A stretch of 64,000 nucleotides of DNA from Usnea hakonensis (Eukaryota > Ascomycota > Lecanoromycetes > Lecanorales > Parmeliaceae), in the NCBI GenBank assembly GCA_013423325.1, contig BLJB01000036.1, forward strand, positions 1-64,000. The letters run 5' to 3'. This document shows positions 12,626 to 22,782 of this stretch, piece by piece. Each line of letters starts with the position of its first letter. Within the stretch, counting starts at the first letter, position 1. Below the pieces are notes generated by a model. That model had not been told where the DNA came from. It ran no database searches and saw only the letters and a program-made list of their open reading frames with translations. The translations under genes were made by a program, and so were the position numbers.

Positions 12626-12690
12626 GTGGCCTAGTGGTTACCGCTTGACAGTTGTGCTACCCATGGTTGATACTGCTTATAGGGTATCAA
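12622..12690 (+). other. tRNA-like / SINE-head-like sequence
   Basis: TGGCCTAGTGGTT matches a Pol III A box, and about 36 nt later GGTTGATACTG resembles a weakened B box. The stretch does not fold into a convincing cloverleaf (D-stem and anticodon stem fail), so it is either a decayed tRNA or the head of a tRNA-derived short interspersed element. No second copy is visible in the window. Confidence 0.25.
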
Positions 12691-13130
12691 GTCCTCTATT
12701 TAGCGCAGAGAAGGGTCTCTCATTACCGGTAGAAGGAGATAGAGTAGGAACGTTGATTTCTGAAAAGTAGAAAAGTTCTCTAGCTGCCCTTAGCTACCAT
12801 GTCATGGCTCTTACCGACAGCGATGACAGATGCTGCTTCTGGGGCAGAAGCCCCGGTCGTTGAAGGAGCCACGGCTTCCGTGCCCCTTGTACGAGCAGTA
12901 GAGCTATGTTTCGCGGCCGTCAAAACATCCTTCCGCTTTTCAGTCTCGCCGACAGTCTCTTCTTTCTCGAGAGATGTTGTCGAGCTTTCTACCATCTTGC
13001 TGACCTCATTGGGCACCTGAGAGTAATCTTTTTCAGGATTCGGACTGTTCCTACTAGCCGCTAATACAACGAGAGGCTGGGCTTTAGGGTCCTTGGCGAC
13101 GGGCATCGATGTTGTTGGGGTGATGGTTTT

Positions 13131-13310
13131 AGGGCCAGCGGTACCATCAGAGGCGACTCAAGAGGGCTTGTCATCTGCAGCTTGGGAGGTTTGAGAGGTA
13201 GCGAGACCATCGGAGGCGACTCGAGAAGGCTTGTCATCCGCAGCTTGCGAGGTTTGGGGGGCAGTGTGACCATCAGATGCGACTCGAGAGGGTCTGTCAT
13301 CCGCAGCTTT
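13131..13310 (-). repeat. Three tandem 63-bp coding repeats
   Basis: Three head-to-tail 63-bp units (21 codons) are about 80-90% identical to one another, each containing GTCATC(T/C)GCAGCTT on the plus strand. They lie in the broken gene at 12780-13475. Confidence 0.75.
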
Positions 13311-13339
13311 GCAACATAGCCACGCACTCTTCTGTGTTA

Positions 13340-13440
13340 TATTAGCAAAGCGATCTGAAACTTCACCTTGACCAGACGCTTACCTTGAAAGAGCTTGCGT
13401 AGCAGGTCCTTGCACTGGTAGAACATCATGTCTTCTCGCG
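13340..13440 (-). repeat. Dispersed gene-family segment, copy A
   Basis: This shares about 100 bp with 16175-16275, including the identical GCGTAGCAGGTCCTTGCACTGG and TATATTAGCAAAG. On the minus strand both encode Q-C-K-D-L-L-R-K-[LV]-F. In this copy a potential intron donor (GTAAGC) follows the motif; in copy B that donor is altered. Confidence 0.7.
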
Positions 13441-13455
13441 CTTTTACTCCGCGTG

Positions 13456-15605
13456 ACGGCATGATGATGGGATTGTGGTGTGTTGCAGACGTATGTAGAT
13501 AGCTGTCGATGAAAAGGGTATCAAAACCTCAGATCAAGGGGAAGCGTTGCGCACGCGCGTCTTGTGCCAGTTTTTCTTGGCATGGTTGTGCTGAGGATGA
13601 GATTGCGAACGCTGGACTAGACAGTAGTGTGAGAGGGTGGTCAAGTGATTGCAATCTAGGATGCTCGTGCTATCCCGAATTGTACTGAACAGCGCCATAA
13701 ACACTGACAACAGGATGCGGATGAATTCCGCGATGATGGCGTCGGTCTTTAAATGCTGCGCCTCGATTTGGAGGTAGAGTGCGGTGATGGCCAGTTCGAG
13801 CGTCTTGAGGCGCGCTAGAGGTAAGATGCTTGTTAGTATTATCTTATCTCGGGTGAGGAGTAGCCCAATTGCTTACCCAGAGTGCCGTCATGAGGACGCT
13901 CAATCCATGTAGCCTTGTTCAAATTAATGAAAGAGGTAAAAGGTAGAAAGTGAAAGGATATATATATAGATTGAAGAGGGAGAGAGTGAAGAGAGAGAGA
14001 AGAGAGCGAAGAGAGAGTGAGAGTGAAGAGAGAGAGAAGATAGCGAAGAGAGAGACAGAGTGAAGAGAGATAGATGCCCCGAACGTCAACACAATGTAAT
14101 GAAAATGAGGAAGGCCCGAGCTCTATATTGCTCACAACCGGTGTCTTTTCGTATCTCGTTGAAGAACATATGCCGTCTCCTTATGCAAGGTAGATAATTT
14201 TTAGCGACCAGTATTGCCTGAGATGCTGAAAGAGGATCGATGACAAGAAATAGATTGAGGGGGAAGCAAATTCAGGGGGAAAAAAAGAAACAGGGTGGCT
14301 CGAACTTGAAGCTCTGAAGCAAATGGGCCGAAAGTTCCGCAGCTGGAAAAGTGGTTATCCATCACCAGGATGCACTCCAAGTCCACCATGCCACCCGTTC
14401 AAAAAGAATTTACTGTTTTTTATATATCCTTACATCCAATCAATTCGCATTAAGCACCAGCAGAACAATTCTTTTTACCTTGTACACTGTAGGCAATCGA
14501 CCTTTTCGCACACGCACAACTTTTCCGAGAAATCCAATTGCGATAGACTACACAAAATTTGAACAGTGTAAGTAACATGCTCACCTGAAGCGCTAAGCTG
14601 TTCTTTTCTTGCGGACTAATTAAGACTCATACTTACCCTTATACTCATGAAGAAAGGCAATATAGTCGAATTTCCACGCACCAAATGCGCACAGAGCAGC
14701 CAAAGCACGCGTATCTTGCGACATCTGTCAGTAGCGTGCTTCAATACTGACCGCGAGCCTAAGCTCGAAAGCTGGTGTGCAGGTGATTTTGATCATGCGA
14801 TTTGATGCGGGCAAAGCAATGTAGATCAGATGAAGTAAGAAGTGAATGGAATGAAGTTGGAATTAGGTCTGCTTCAAGTTTGCTATGTGTGAGACAAACT
14901 ACGCAGCGGACTGTAGTGTACACAGCAACGAAACTTGGCACACTACCATATATACATTTTTTGATACAGTCTGCCAGACTCCGCCTGCTGATTTCAAGCC
15001 AAAAGAAACTTCGTGTCCTCTCATTAACCTTGTTGGCTTCCTTCTGCCCATTCTTCAGAGCTTACCTTGCCTGCTACTCGGGCGTCAAACTCGCCGAGAC
15101 TCTTCTCATTGAACGTGATTCCTTGTACCTCGGCCGCCGATATCTACGCAGTCTCGCCCCAGGGTGTTCGACTTCTGAAGTCCTTGACTTGTCCACCATA
15201 TGGCTGGCGAATCGATCCCAACTAGAATAGCGACGCCTATCCCTTGCAAAGGAAGCAAGCAAGCGCTTCCGGCCCGTAGATGAAGGATCGCAGATGACTG
15301 GATTGGTTGGGGGCTTCAGTGCCGAAGTGGATAGGACGAGAGGAGAAGTTGAGACATGGCTAGCTTTTTGGCTTCTACTGAAAACTCCTTTGAATACCTC
15401 GTCTAGTTGTTCTGACAAAATCCAGGGGTCGAGGCACTTCAGAGGCGACATATGAGCGATACAAGATGGGCAGAACGTTGAGAGCCAATCAAAGTGCGCG
15501 ATCATCCTAACGAGTTGTGCGTCTCTTCAGATCTCATAACATCGCCTGAGGAACTTAAAGTCGCTTCCTTAGTCTTGTATTGGCGAATTGTAGACTAGAC
15601 ATGCT
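13456..15605. other. Gene-poor region with GA-rich microsatellite
   Basis: A GAGA/GAAGAGAG-type simple repeat runs from about 13,965 to 14,070. Frames on both strands near 14,800-15,500 overlap each other; the minus one (15505-15074) has no recognisable domain. Nothing else is supported. Confidence 0.5.
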
Positions 15606-15657
15606 CTAGAACTGCCGCTGTCCGACAAAAAAGACCCAGCACCTAGTAGGCCTACCA

Positions 15658-15992
15658 CTGAGCGGAGAACCGCGCTGGCGGAGAAATGCGCTGGCGCTGA
15701 GCGGAGAACTGCGCTGATCGGAGAAACGGAGAAGTGCGCTAGCGCTAAGCGGAGAAAGTGCGCTGAGCGGAGAAAGTGCGCTGAGCGGGCGGAGAAAGTG
15801 CGCTGAGCGAGCGGAGAAAGTGCGCTGAGTGAGCGGAGAAAGTGCGCTGAGCGAGCGGAGAAAGTGCGCTAAGCGGGCGGAGAAATGCGCTGAGCGGCTA
15901 CGCGGGGAAGTGTACTGGCGGAGAAGTGCGCTGGCGGAGAAATGCGCTGAGCGGCTACGCGGGGAAGTGCGCTGAGCGGAGAAAGTGCGCTG
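15658..15992. repeat. Minisatellite of GCGCTGAGCGGAGAAAGT units
   Basis: About 15 degenerate units of 18-28 bp are built on GCGCTGAGCGGAGAA with variable AGCGAGC, GGCGG or GCTACGCGGG fillers. The minus-strand frame across it translates to Ser/Ala/Leu/Arg low-complexity and is unlikely to be a conserved protein. Confidence 0.9.
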
Positions 15993-16174
15993 GTCGCGTG
16001 GAATGTGGTATGGGCCAACAGCAACTTGTGACGACTTGGTTGGTGCCTCATTGCGCTCCACTTGATAAATAGAATTAGTAAGTAGGCCTTTGGAGCTGGA
16101 ATGAAGACGAACTCGCTCACATGTAGCTGGATAAAAATCTTGTCGTTGCTGACTTGCTACATTGGCTGTCTTGT

Positions 16175-16275
16175 TGTTTATATTAGCAAAGTGGTCTAAA
16201 AAGTTCACCTTGAAGGAACGCTGACCACAGAAGACCTTGCGTAGCAGGTCCTTGCACTGGAACAACATCGTGGCA
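16175..16275 (-). repeat. Dispersed gene-family segment, copy B
   Basis: This is the mate of copy A at 13340-13440. Upstream, copy A reads M-P-S-R-G-V-K-A-R-E-D, and the aligned positions here read M-L-S-P-G-V-stop-A-stop-D. This copy is therefore disabled in that frame. Confidence 0.7.
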
Positions 16276-16611
16276 TCTCATGCTTATACTCCAGGCGACA
16301 GCATTTCGATCGGGCTGTTGGGTTTTTAGCCCACCAGTGTCTTGGTCAAGCTGGGTTCTCTCTGATTGTTCCATGCGCCTGTCCTCAGACATTTTATCTT
16401 TGTTGGTGTTGGTGTTGTCACTTTCCTGATGTCTCTTCTTCATCATACAGACTTCCTCCGTGTGTCTTTTCTTGCCACAGGGTTTGTAAGCACAGGTGAC
16501 CAGGTCATCAGTCCTATCATTCCTGGAGGTGCCCTTCTCAACCTTATTGGCTTTCTTCTCCGCTTTGCGTTCCAAAAGCTTGGACTCGTATGTGAGAAGT
16601 TTTGTCGTCAT
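16183..16611 (-). pseudogene. Gag-like fragment with zinc-knuckle motif
   Basis: This 142-codon frame begins with a Lys/Glu-rich helix and then has C-A-Y-K-P-C-G-K-K-R-H-T-E-E-V-C, a Cys-x4-Cys-x4-His-x4-Cys arrangement. It resembles the retroviral-type CCHC knuckle (Cys-x2-Cys-x4-His-x4-Cys) with two extra residues in the first spacing. A charged tail follows. Position and composition suit the end of a Ty1/copia-type gag, but no protease, integrase or reverse transcriptase is found next to it and no LTRs are visible. It overlaps the dispersed segment copy B at its 3' end. It could equally be a host zinc-knuckle gene remnant. Confidence 0.35.
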
Positions 16612-16639
16612 TTCCTTGATATAAACATATATATATAAT

Positions 16640-17399
16640 TGAACATGAGTACTGGACTCAAATAGAATAAATAGAAGAAGTGTTCCAATGCCATCAAAAT
16701 GATGTCACAGGTACAGAACGTAGTACTTTGGTATTTCTTGACATGTTTGAAAGGTGTACTTGTTGTATATATAGAGTAGATGTGTGTAAGAAGGAAGAAA
16801 AAGGTCGAAGGGTTTGGGGTTTAAATACCCAGCATAGCGAAGAAATGAATTCGCATCAGTGAATGTGATGTGCAATCACCCTCAAAGCGTCACTCTAATG
16901 TCGTGTTGAACGGAATGAAGAAGTGAATAATGTCAAAGTTGTGAATTAAATCAGTCGATGGCTGACATCCTCGAGCTTCACTTGAAGTGAGTGTGTTGTT
17001 GACAATAAAGAGCTTCCTGCATTTGACGCAGTAGACTAAAGGGAGCCATGAGCATCTCACTATGACCTGTGGGTGTGTGCATGAAGCCAGACCTGATTGA
17101 AGCTATAATGTGCTCTCGATGCAGACAGATAGATTCGTGTTCTTCTAGAGTGTGTGTTATCTATTTCTACGTTTGACGCTCTCCGAATGCACGCTGAGAA
17201 GAGTAAAATGTTCAAATGTAGATCTTACGGAAGTTCTTTGATGCTCAAGCTCCCACTAAGCATAAAAGACCTTCGGTGCTTCATTCTCCACAATGACAAA
17301 ACGGCGAATTTCTCAAATCAACCACCCTTCGCCCCACATTTTTTCACTAAGTAGCTTCAAAGCTCACGATGTAAAGCAACTGCACATGACCAGACTCGC
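16640..17399. other. Intergenic region, no supported gene
   Basis: The region contains a short TATATATATA tract near 16,628. No coding or RNA feature is supported. Its right end is the 3' flank of the gene at 17400-19036. Confidence 0.5.
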
Positions 17400-19036
17400 T
17401 TAAACAGCTGTGTGCGCCTTCTCTTGCTCATCGACCTGGTTGTCGTTAGGGGTACAAATTCTCCTCTTACAAAGTCTGGATGTTCGCTTTGGGGCGAACT
17501 TCAAGGGTTGAGAAGGTAGTAGTGCTCGAGGTAAGAAGGGAGCGGCTCCACTTGTGGGATTGAAATGTAAAGCGCCCCTGTTGGCGTTCTCGATGACTGG
17601 AACGCGGTCTCCATTTTTGGGAGTAGGGGTATTGGAATGCTTTATCTTAGATGACGATCTCACAATTGATCGAAGCGGTGATGACGGTGCGTGGGTGATT
17701 ACCGAGGATCCTTCAACCGCCTCTTCTGCCGTTCCGGTAAGACGCTCAGGCGCAGCTTCCGAAGTCTTTGGTGTGAAGACGCTTCGCCTTGTGGGGTTTT
17801 GATTCTGATCTGATTCACCTCTCTTCCTCTTTCTACTGGTTTCCGGTAGATCTTTGCCTACATAAACAACAGATATACTACGCCTGTCTTGTTTGAGACC
17901 GGGAGGCAGGACGTTGGGTAGTTTCTTTGTCTGGATTGGCTTGCCCTCTTCCTTTTGTCTGAGAAACCTTGGTGGGGAGTTGGTTCGCTTCTCTAGTTCG
18001 ACCGACTCGCTCTCTTCCTCTAGTCTGAAATTATGAGGCGGGGAGTTGACTCTTGTCTCTAGCTCGATAGGCCTGTTTCCTTCGATTGCTCCCATATATT
18101 TTCCCTTAATGGGTTCGTCTTCTTCTGCTTCGAGCTTTGATTTAGCCTTTTTCTTTCTTTCAGCCATAATGGGCTTCCATTTCTCCTCCACCATCTTGTT
18201 TTCTTTCTTGTCTAATCTCCTGAAGGCTTCGCTTAGCGAGTAGCCACGAACGTCGCTAGCGTCGATCTCGCAGACTCTTTGATCTCTCAAGACTCCTCTC
18301 ATATCCCTAGCCGCTCTATCCATATAGAAAGACTCCTCATCATGGCCCAAATACAGGTTGATCACTCCACCTGCCGGCTCTTCTGGAAGATCGAAATGGC
18401 CTTCTGCTGGGCGATTGCGAAGTTGGTCAAACATTTTGACCGCTTGCCACTTTGCGAGGAGGTAAATTTGGTGGGATTGGAGGGTGTAGTAGATCCCGTC
18501 GAATCGTGGTATCGTCCGTCTTTCAGGTACAATCCAATATTGAATTGTGGTGAGTGGATGAACAAGACGTGTTGAGCCATCAGCCATGTGTTTCAAAACG
18601 CGCTCGCGGAGATCGACGAATAAAGCTTCCAGACACTTCAAGCACCACCATTCCTGGCCTTTAGCACCGAGTCCCCGTCTGCCTTGAAAACCTTTCAGAG
18701 TTCTCAGGACATTACTCAGGGAATCAATGGCTTCGTATCCAATGTGGTTGCTTCCTGGTTCACAGTCCTCGAGCCTTTCCAAGCTTGCGCGATACGATCC
18801 GGGTGGCGTGACCTTATTCGGGCACTCAGAATGGCGGCAGGTTGTGTCCGTAAATTCTCGAGGACGAGAAAAAGAAGAGGGGACTTTCTGAATCACGAAC
18901 CTGTAATTGTCTGTTATCTGTCAGCGGAGTTACTCATGCATAATAAGCATGAGGTTCCATGACCTTCGCAGAGCTTTTTTAAGATTCTAAGCTGGTCGGT
19001 GTCCCAGAATTGGAACCGAGTTTGACCACGCGCCAT
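17400..19036 (-). CDS. Unknown-family protein, paralogue 1, two exons
   Basis: The model joins exon 1 (19036-18964), starting M-A-R-G-Q-T-R-F-Q-F-W-D, to exon 2 (18910-17400) for 527 aa. The 53-nt intron starts GTCATG (a weak donor), has GCTGAC and ends AACAG; phase 1 is preserved on both sides. No known domain is recognised. The N-terminal 200 residues look folded: P-P-G-S-Y-R-A-S-L-E-R, then G-x-G-A-K-G-Q-E-W-W-C-L-K-C-L-E-A-L, then a Trp/Tyr-rich part. Residues about 230-470 are charged and disordered. The C-terminus has Q-P-L-K-F-A-P-K-R-T-S-R-L-C-K-R-R. Both the PGSYR/CL-x-x-LE core and this C-terminal motif recur in the gene at 21134-22657, so the two are paralogues. The Lys/Arg-rich tail suggests nuclear localisation (inference). 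Confidence 0.75.
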
Positions 19037-19785
19037 GACAGTCGCCCAGTCACTGAGGATCTAACATACTGCATTCGTTGACAAGAGTTTGAAAATAGCT
19101 TTGGAAGACTGCGGGATGCCGCCAGGTTTCGTCTAACTGCGTTGAACGAGCTCAAAGTGGTGTGTGTGTGGCGCTTGGTAGAAAGAGAAAGAAGCATAGA
19201 TGGTGAAAGTGTTGACGGCCGGCGCGTTCATCACAACCCGATCACTCAAAGAGGGCAAGTGCCCGTGATCGGCCAGATGCTGGCTCATCGACCAGAAAGC
19301 TTGAACAACACCTACTGCTTCAGGCCTCGTCACTGTAGCTAACAAGCTTGACGCGAATACAGTGTAGAGGCTGTCAAGGCAGGAAAGTAGTAGTGGCAAA
19401 TGCTGTTGAAGTATATCGAGTGATCACTATTTCTTCTATATGTACTATATGCGTTGAACATTCGAAGAGAAGCACACTGTAATGAGTAAGACTGATTTTA
19501 TCACTTATACGTACGGGAGCCATCAAAATAACAAGAAAGATTGGTAAGTAGTGAAAACTAAAGAAAGAATCCGGAAGACCCAAGGAATGTCGCACCACAA
19601 ATACTACTGACTTAGAATGATTTATCGCTATTTGATTTATGACTTTATGAATAAGATAGATACTTCACCAATAATCAAATCTTAGACAATTTCCAGTAAG
19701 TATGACTGTATAAATTGTCAAGTAGAAATGTGGAGACTAAAGACAGAAAATATAAGGACAAAAAAGAAAAAACACAGAGGAAGCC
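19037..19785. other. Intergenic, partial repeat copy
   Basis: This is the likely promoter of the 17400-19036 gene. A degenerate third copy of the tandem unit described at 19570-20270 occupies about 19,570-19,660. No gene is supported. Confidence 0.5.
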
Positions 19786-19894
19786 AGCGAGACTTGCAAG
19801 GATCGAACTTGCGGGCTATTTAACTCTGGGCGCATCAATTGACAATTAGGGAAAATCAGGAAACCCAGGCAATGAGTGCACCACTAATGTCGCT
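19786..19894 (-). ncRNA. tRNA-like structured element, copy 1
   Basis: On the minus strand the element ends with a perfect T-arm (GCAAG-TTCGATC-CTTGC), matching the Pol III B box. A perfect CTGGG/CCCAG stem encloses an enlarged loop that could hold an intron, and the ends pair as an acceptor-like stem (AGCGACA with TCTCGCT, one mismatch). The D-arm is abnormal and no sensible anticodon with purine 37 can be read. A functional tRNA is therefore doubtful; a tRNA-derived element or intron-bearing pseudo-tRNA is more likely. Confidence 0.55.
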
Positions 19895-20092
19895 GACTTA
19901 GAATTAGAAAACGCTATTTGGAATATGAACCATAAAGTTCAAATGCTCTACCAACAAAATAAAGGTAGAGAAGCATGTCCAGCCATTATAAATGATAAGA
20001 TCACGTATATGTATCTGAGCTTTTGATTTAGTAGAAAAGGTACGTAGGCAGAAAAGAAAAGAAAAAAGGGAAAAAATTATGGAGATGAGGCC

Positions 20093-20201
20093 AGCGGGAC
20101 TTGCAAGGATCGAACTTGCGGGCTATTTAACTCTGGGCGCATCAATTGACAATTAGGGAAAATCAGGAAACCCAGGCAATGAGTGCACCACCAATGCCGC
20201 T
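20093..20201 (-). ncRNA. tRNA-like structured element, copy 2
   Basis: This has the same length (109 bp) as copy 1 and differs at only three positions. Two of these, A-to-G at 20097 and T-to-C at 20197, are opposite one another in the terminal stem and preserve pairing (A-T to G-C). The T-arm and the CTGGG/CCCAG stem are unchanged. Confidence 0.55.
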
Positions 20202-20270
20202 GACCTAAAATGAAATTTTGCTATTTTGAATATAAACCATAAATTTCAAACACTACCAACGATTCAAAGA

Positions 20271-21133
20271 CATCATTAAGTTCAACTTCAGCATGCAAAG
20301 CAAATGCGAAGTTCTGCTGCCAAAACACTAACATCATCTTCTCGAATCACAGGTTTCAATTTCGTATATGCAGGTTTAGTACTCTGAGAGCAGACGACCA
20401 AGGAAATCGAGGGACGGCAAAGACTGAGTGGAGGAGCTCTGCATGACAGTATCGATAAAAAGGGCGTCATTTGTGAGACCCAGCCCATGCCATGAGTGGA
20501 ATTGAGAGACCAGATTCAGACTGAGACCTTTGGCTTCGAATTGCCAACAGGAATTACTGCTCAAGGAATGGATTGAATGATTCCATCCATTTGAAGGCTT
20601 TCGACTAGATTTGGGTACCTGAAGCTTTAAGATAATCCTGCCATATGCGGGAATTGCTCATATACCTTCCTGCAGAATGCAGCGCTAAATATATCTAGAC
20701 AATCAGCAGGAAACCTGGTAGCTTCACGAGCAGGAATGGAGGTCTATGAGTCTGAGAAGTGTGTACACGTCAATGTTAATTCTTCTTGGCTTGCACGTAT
20801 CTAAATTAGATATTATAATAATCATATCAGCGCAATGGAGAGAAAATGAGGTTGGCGTGGTTGGCTTTGAGGTCTGCCGCTCGTCCCGAGTTTTCCGCCA
20901 AGCCGCGCTTGAAGCCCATTCCCCAACCTCATCCCATCATACTCCCAGCTTGATATCGAGAAGTCCACCATTCGCAAGAAAAACATGACTGACGATGGTA
21001 GCAATGCACATTGCTAAAGGTGGTAAAGGCCATCTGCCCATAGAAAGTATTACTCGTTACTCAAGCTCCCCTGCCCTGAATTGCCGGTCTCAGCATGAAT
21101 ACCTGACTCGCTGCGCGATCAAATGCCCGTTTC
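20271..21133. other. Intergenic region, no supported gene
   Basis: Short frames on both strands have no recognisable content. The right end is the 3' flank of the gene at 21134-22657. Confidence 0.5.
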
Positions 21134-22657
21134 TCACTTCTCTTGCTCGGCAGTCTGAGCCTTTTCAGGGATGTTGGACTTCTTCCTACATAGTCTCGAC
21201 GTTTGCTTTGGCGCAAACTTCAACGGTTGCGGAGGTTCTGAGGGAGCGACCTTGGTTGTAGTATTTGGCGATGAGACAGCTTCATCCTTCTTACCATCTG
21301 GATTCCCAGGTGCGGCAGCGACGGGAGCCCCTTCTTTTTCTTTCTTTTCACCTTGGCTTGCAGGCTCTGGTGAGGAAGGAGTTCCGATCTTTTGGGCCGT
21401 TGGTGCAGTGGATTCGGTCTCTGGATCTTCATGCCCTCCCTTGCTCTTATTAGGATCGACACTAGAAAGCTCGGGGTTGCTACCCTTCTCCACGCCTTTA
21501 TTTTCATCTTCCTGGCACGTCTTTGAGGCTTCTGGTGCGTTTTTCTCTTGGAGGAAAGCCTTGTGAGGGCGGGGAAGGGGACGCTTTGGTTGCAACTTGA
21601 GCTTCATGGTAGTGGCGGGGGAGGTCTGGGATAGCGAAGACTCCGGCTGTGCACGATTGACTGGTCGGGTAGGACGGGCAACTCGCTTGGTCGAGGATGA
21701 GGCTTTGACGACAAGCCTGTTGAGCTTAACGCTTCTTTTCCGCTTTTTCATGGTTGTACCATTTCCCACAACTCGGCTCGATTCTTGGAATCCAAATTTA
21801 GTACAGGATGGGGAAGCAGGAGAAAGACCCCAAAGAAAGCTTACCGTTCTCTTCCTCGTCAGAATCAGAGTCGTTGCTCGCTCCATTCTCCTCTTCCTCG
21901 TTGCTACCCTTCTCCACGGTTGCTACCAGCTCCTCGCTCATTGCCAAAGCTTCGCTCAGATCTCTTGCATTGACCTGACCCCAGGTGAGTTCGGCGAAAT
22001 GGCCATTGGATGCTCTCCCTCTGTACTCCAGGGCCTCGGTACTCCGGTAAAGGGCCTGGCCTGTCAGCGCAGGGTACATGTCTTCCGGAAACGCCTTCTC
22101 ACAAGCGACCCCTTCATCGAGAAGTTTCTTCACTCTGGCATTTTCGGGATCGGCCAAGTAGAGGATGTAGCGGTGTACTACGATCCACAGATACACCGTA
22201 TGTTGCTGGGCTGAGCTCAGGTTGAGAACACTCGGAAGCGAACAGTTTGAGCGAGTCTCTGGGTAAAGCGACTCGATGAAATGCACGTTCTCGTAGAGAT
22301 GAGTCAACGGCGTCTTTGCATTACCAGTCAGACGCTCAAAGTGACCCTCATAGAGCAACTCCAGATCCCTTAAGCAAAGCCAGTATTGTCCGTCCGCACC
22401 TCTGCCGAGAATCTCAGGTTCGGAAAGAGCTTTGCGGAGAGGAGCCAGAGATTGAAAGTCGACCGTATGTCCCTCAATTTTCCCCCGTGACTCCATGCTT
22501 AGGCGGTAAGAACCTGGGTTGAATTCCGCATGGCGAACGGATTGGCGAATTCTCTCCTCTAGGCCAGCGGTCCCCTCGCGCAAGCATCGCCGGGCTCCCA
22601 GGACTCCATGACAGATGTTTCCGCACTCCTCCGAGTCATCAATCGAAAATCGAGAGT
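21134..22657 (-). CDS. Unknown-family protein, paralogue 2, 5' end unresolved
   Basis: Exon 21845-22657 joins exon 21134-21783 across a 61-nt intron (GTAAGC...TACTAAAT...CCAAG), giving about 487 codons. No ATG opens the upstream exon. Its best 5' boundary is an acceptor (GGAGCCAG) at 22658, at exactly the same phase and just before R-F-x-I, as in paralogue 1, so a short first exon is missing or lost. The core has N-P-G-S-Y-R-L-S-M-E, then G-R-G-A-D-G-Q-Y-W-L-C-L-R-D-L-E-L-L, then an acidic run (E-E-E-E-N-G...D-S-D-E-E-E). A long disordered Pro/Lys-rich part follows, with the C-terminal P-Q-P-L-K-F-A-P-K-Q-T-S-R-L-C-R-K-K. Function is unknown. Its intron falls in the acidic linker, a place where paralogue 1 has none. 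Confidence 0.65.
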
Positions 22658-22782
22658 CTGGCTCCAGGCTTATATATATATATTTGTATTGTTTGGTAGA
22701 GGGATTCGTAGATCTTCCCTGCGCGTTGCGATATGGATTCGCTCAATGATAAGAATTGAGCATATAAGATGAGAATTGCTCT

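Larger units (their letters stand above)
12780..13475 (-). pseudogene. Broken repeat-protein gene with in-frame TGA
   Basis: The 3' frame (13106-12780) encodes an acidic Ser/Thr-rich tail. Reading the same frame upstream gives three copies of a 21-residue unit, consensus A-A-D-D-K-P-S-R-V-A-S-D-G-x-x-x-x-Q-T-S-Q (13310-13131). The 3'-most copy has TGA (13158-13160) where the other two have CGA (Arg), so the chain is interrupted by a single C-to-T change. Further 5', a GTAAGC...ACACAG pair (about 54 nt) could splice an exon containing M-M-F-Y-Q-C-K-D-L-L-R-K-L-F onto the repeat region, but the phase then gives an early stop. This implies another lesion or a different structure. The family is unknown. 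Confidence 0.45.
19570..20270. repeat. Tandem array of ~305-bp units with tRNA-like cores
   Basis: Two clear units lie 307 bp apart (about 19,741-19,975 and 20,048-20,270). Each has an A-rich AGAAAAGAAAAAA leader, a nearly identical 109-bp core and an A/T-rich tail containing ATGAACCATAAA/ATAAACCATAAA. A third, weak copy of the tail portion (CCCAAGGAATG...CACCAC...CTGACTTAGAAT) sits about 290 bp to the left. Confidence 0.85.

Noticed and set aside
12622..12690. Functional tRNA gene
   Set aside because: Only an A box and a weak B box are seen; stems do not pair, so it is kept as a low-confidence tRNA-like sequence.
14802..15505. Opposite-strand frames of about 142 codons
   Set aside because: They overlap on both strands, only one could be real, and neither has recognisable sequence features.
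18911..18960. ATG at 18960 as start of paralogue 1
   Set aside because: It runs into a stop after eight codons and would need an intron of about 33 nt or less; the ATG at 19036 with a 53-nt intron fits phase and branch point.
13131..20270. CRISPR-like or regularly spaced repeat array
   Set aside because: The repeats are tandem minisatellite, coding repeats or a 305-bp tandem unit without uniform short repeats and unique spacers, and the genome is fungal.
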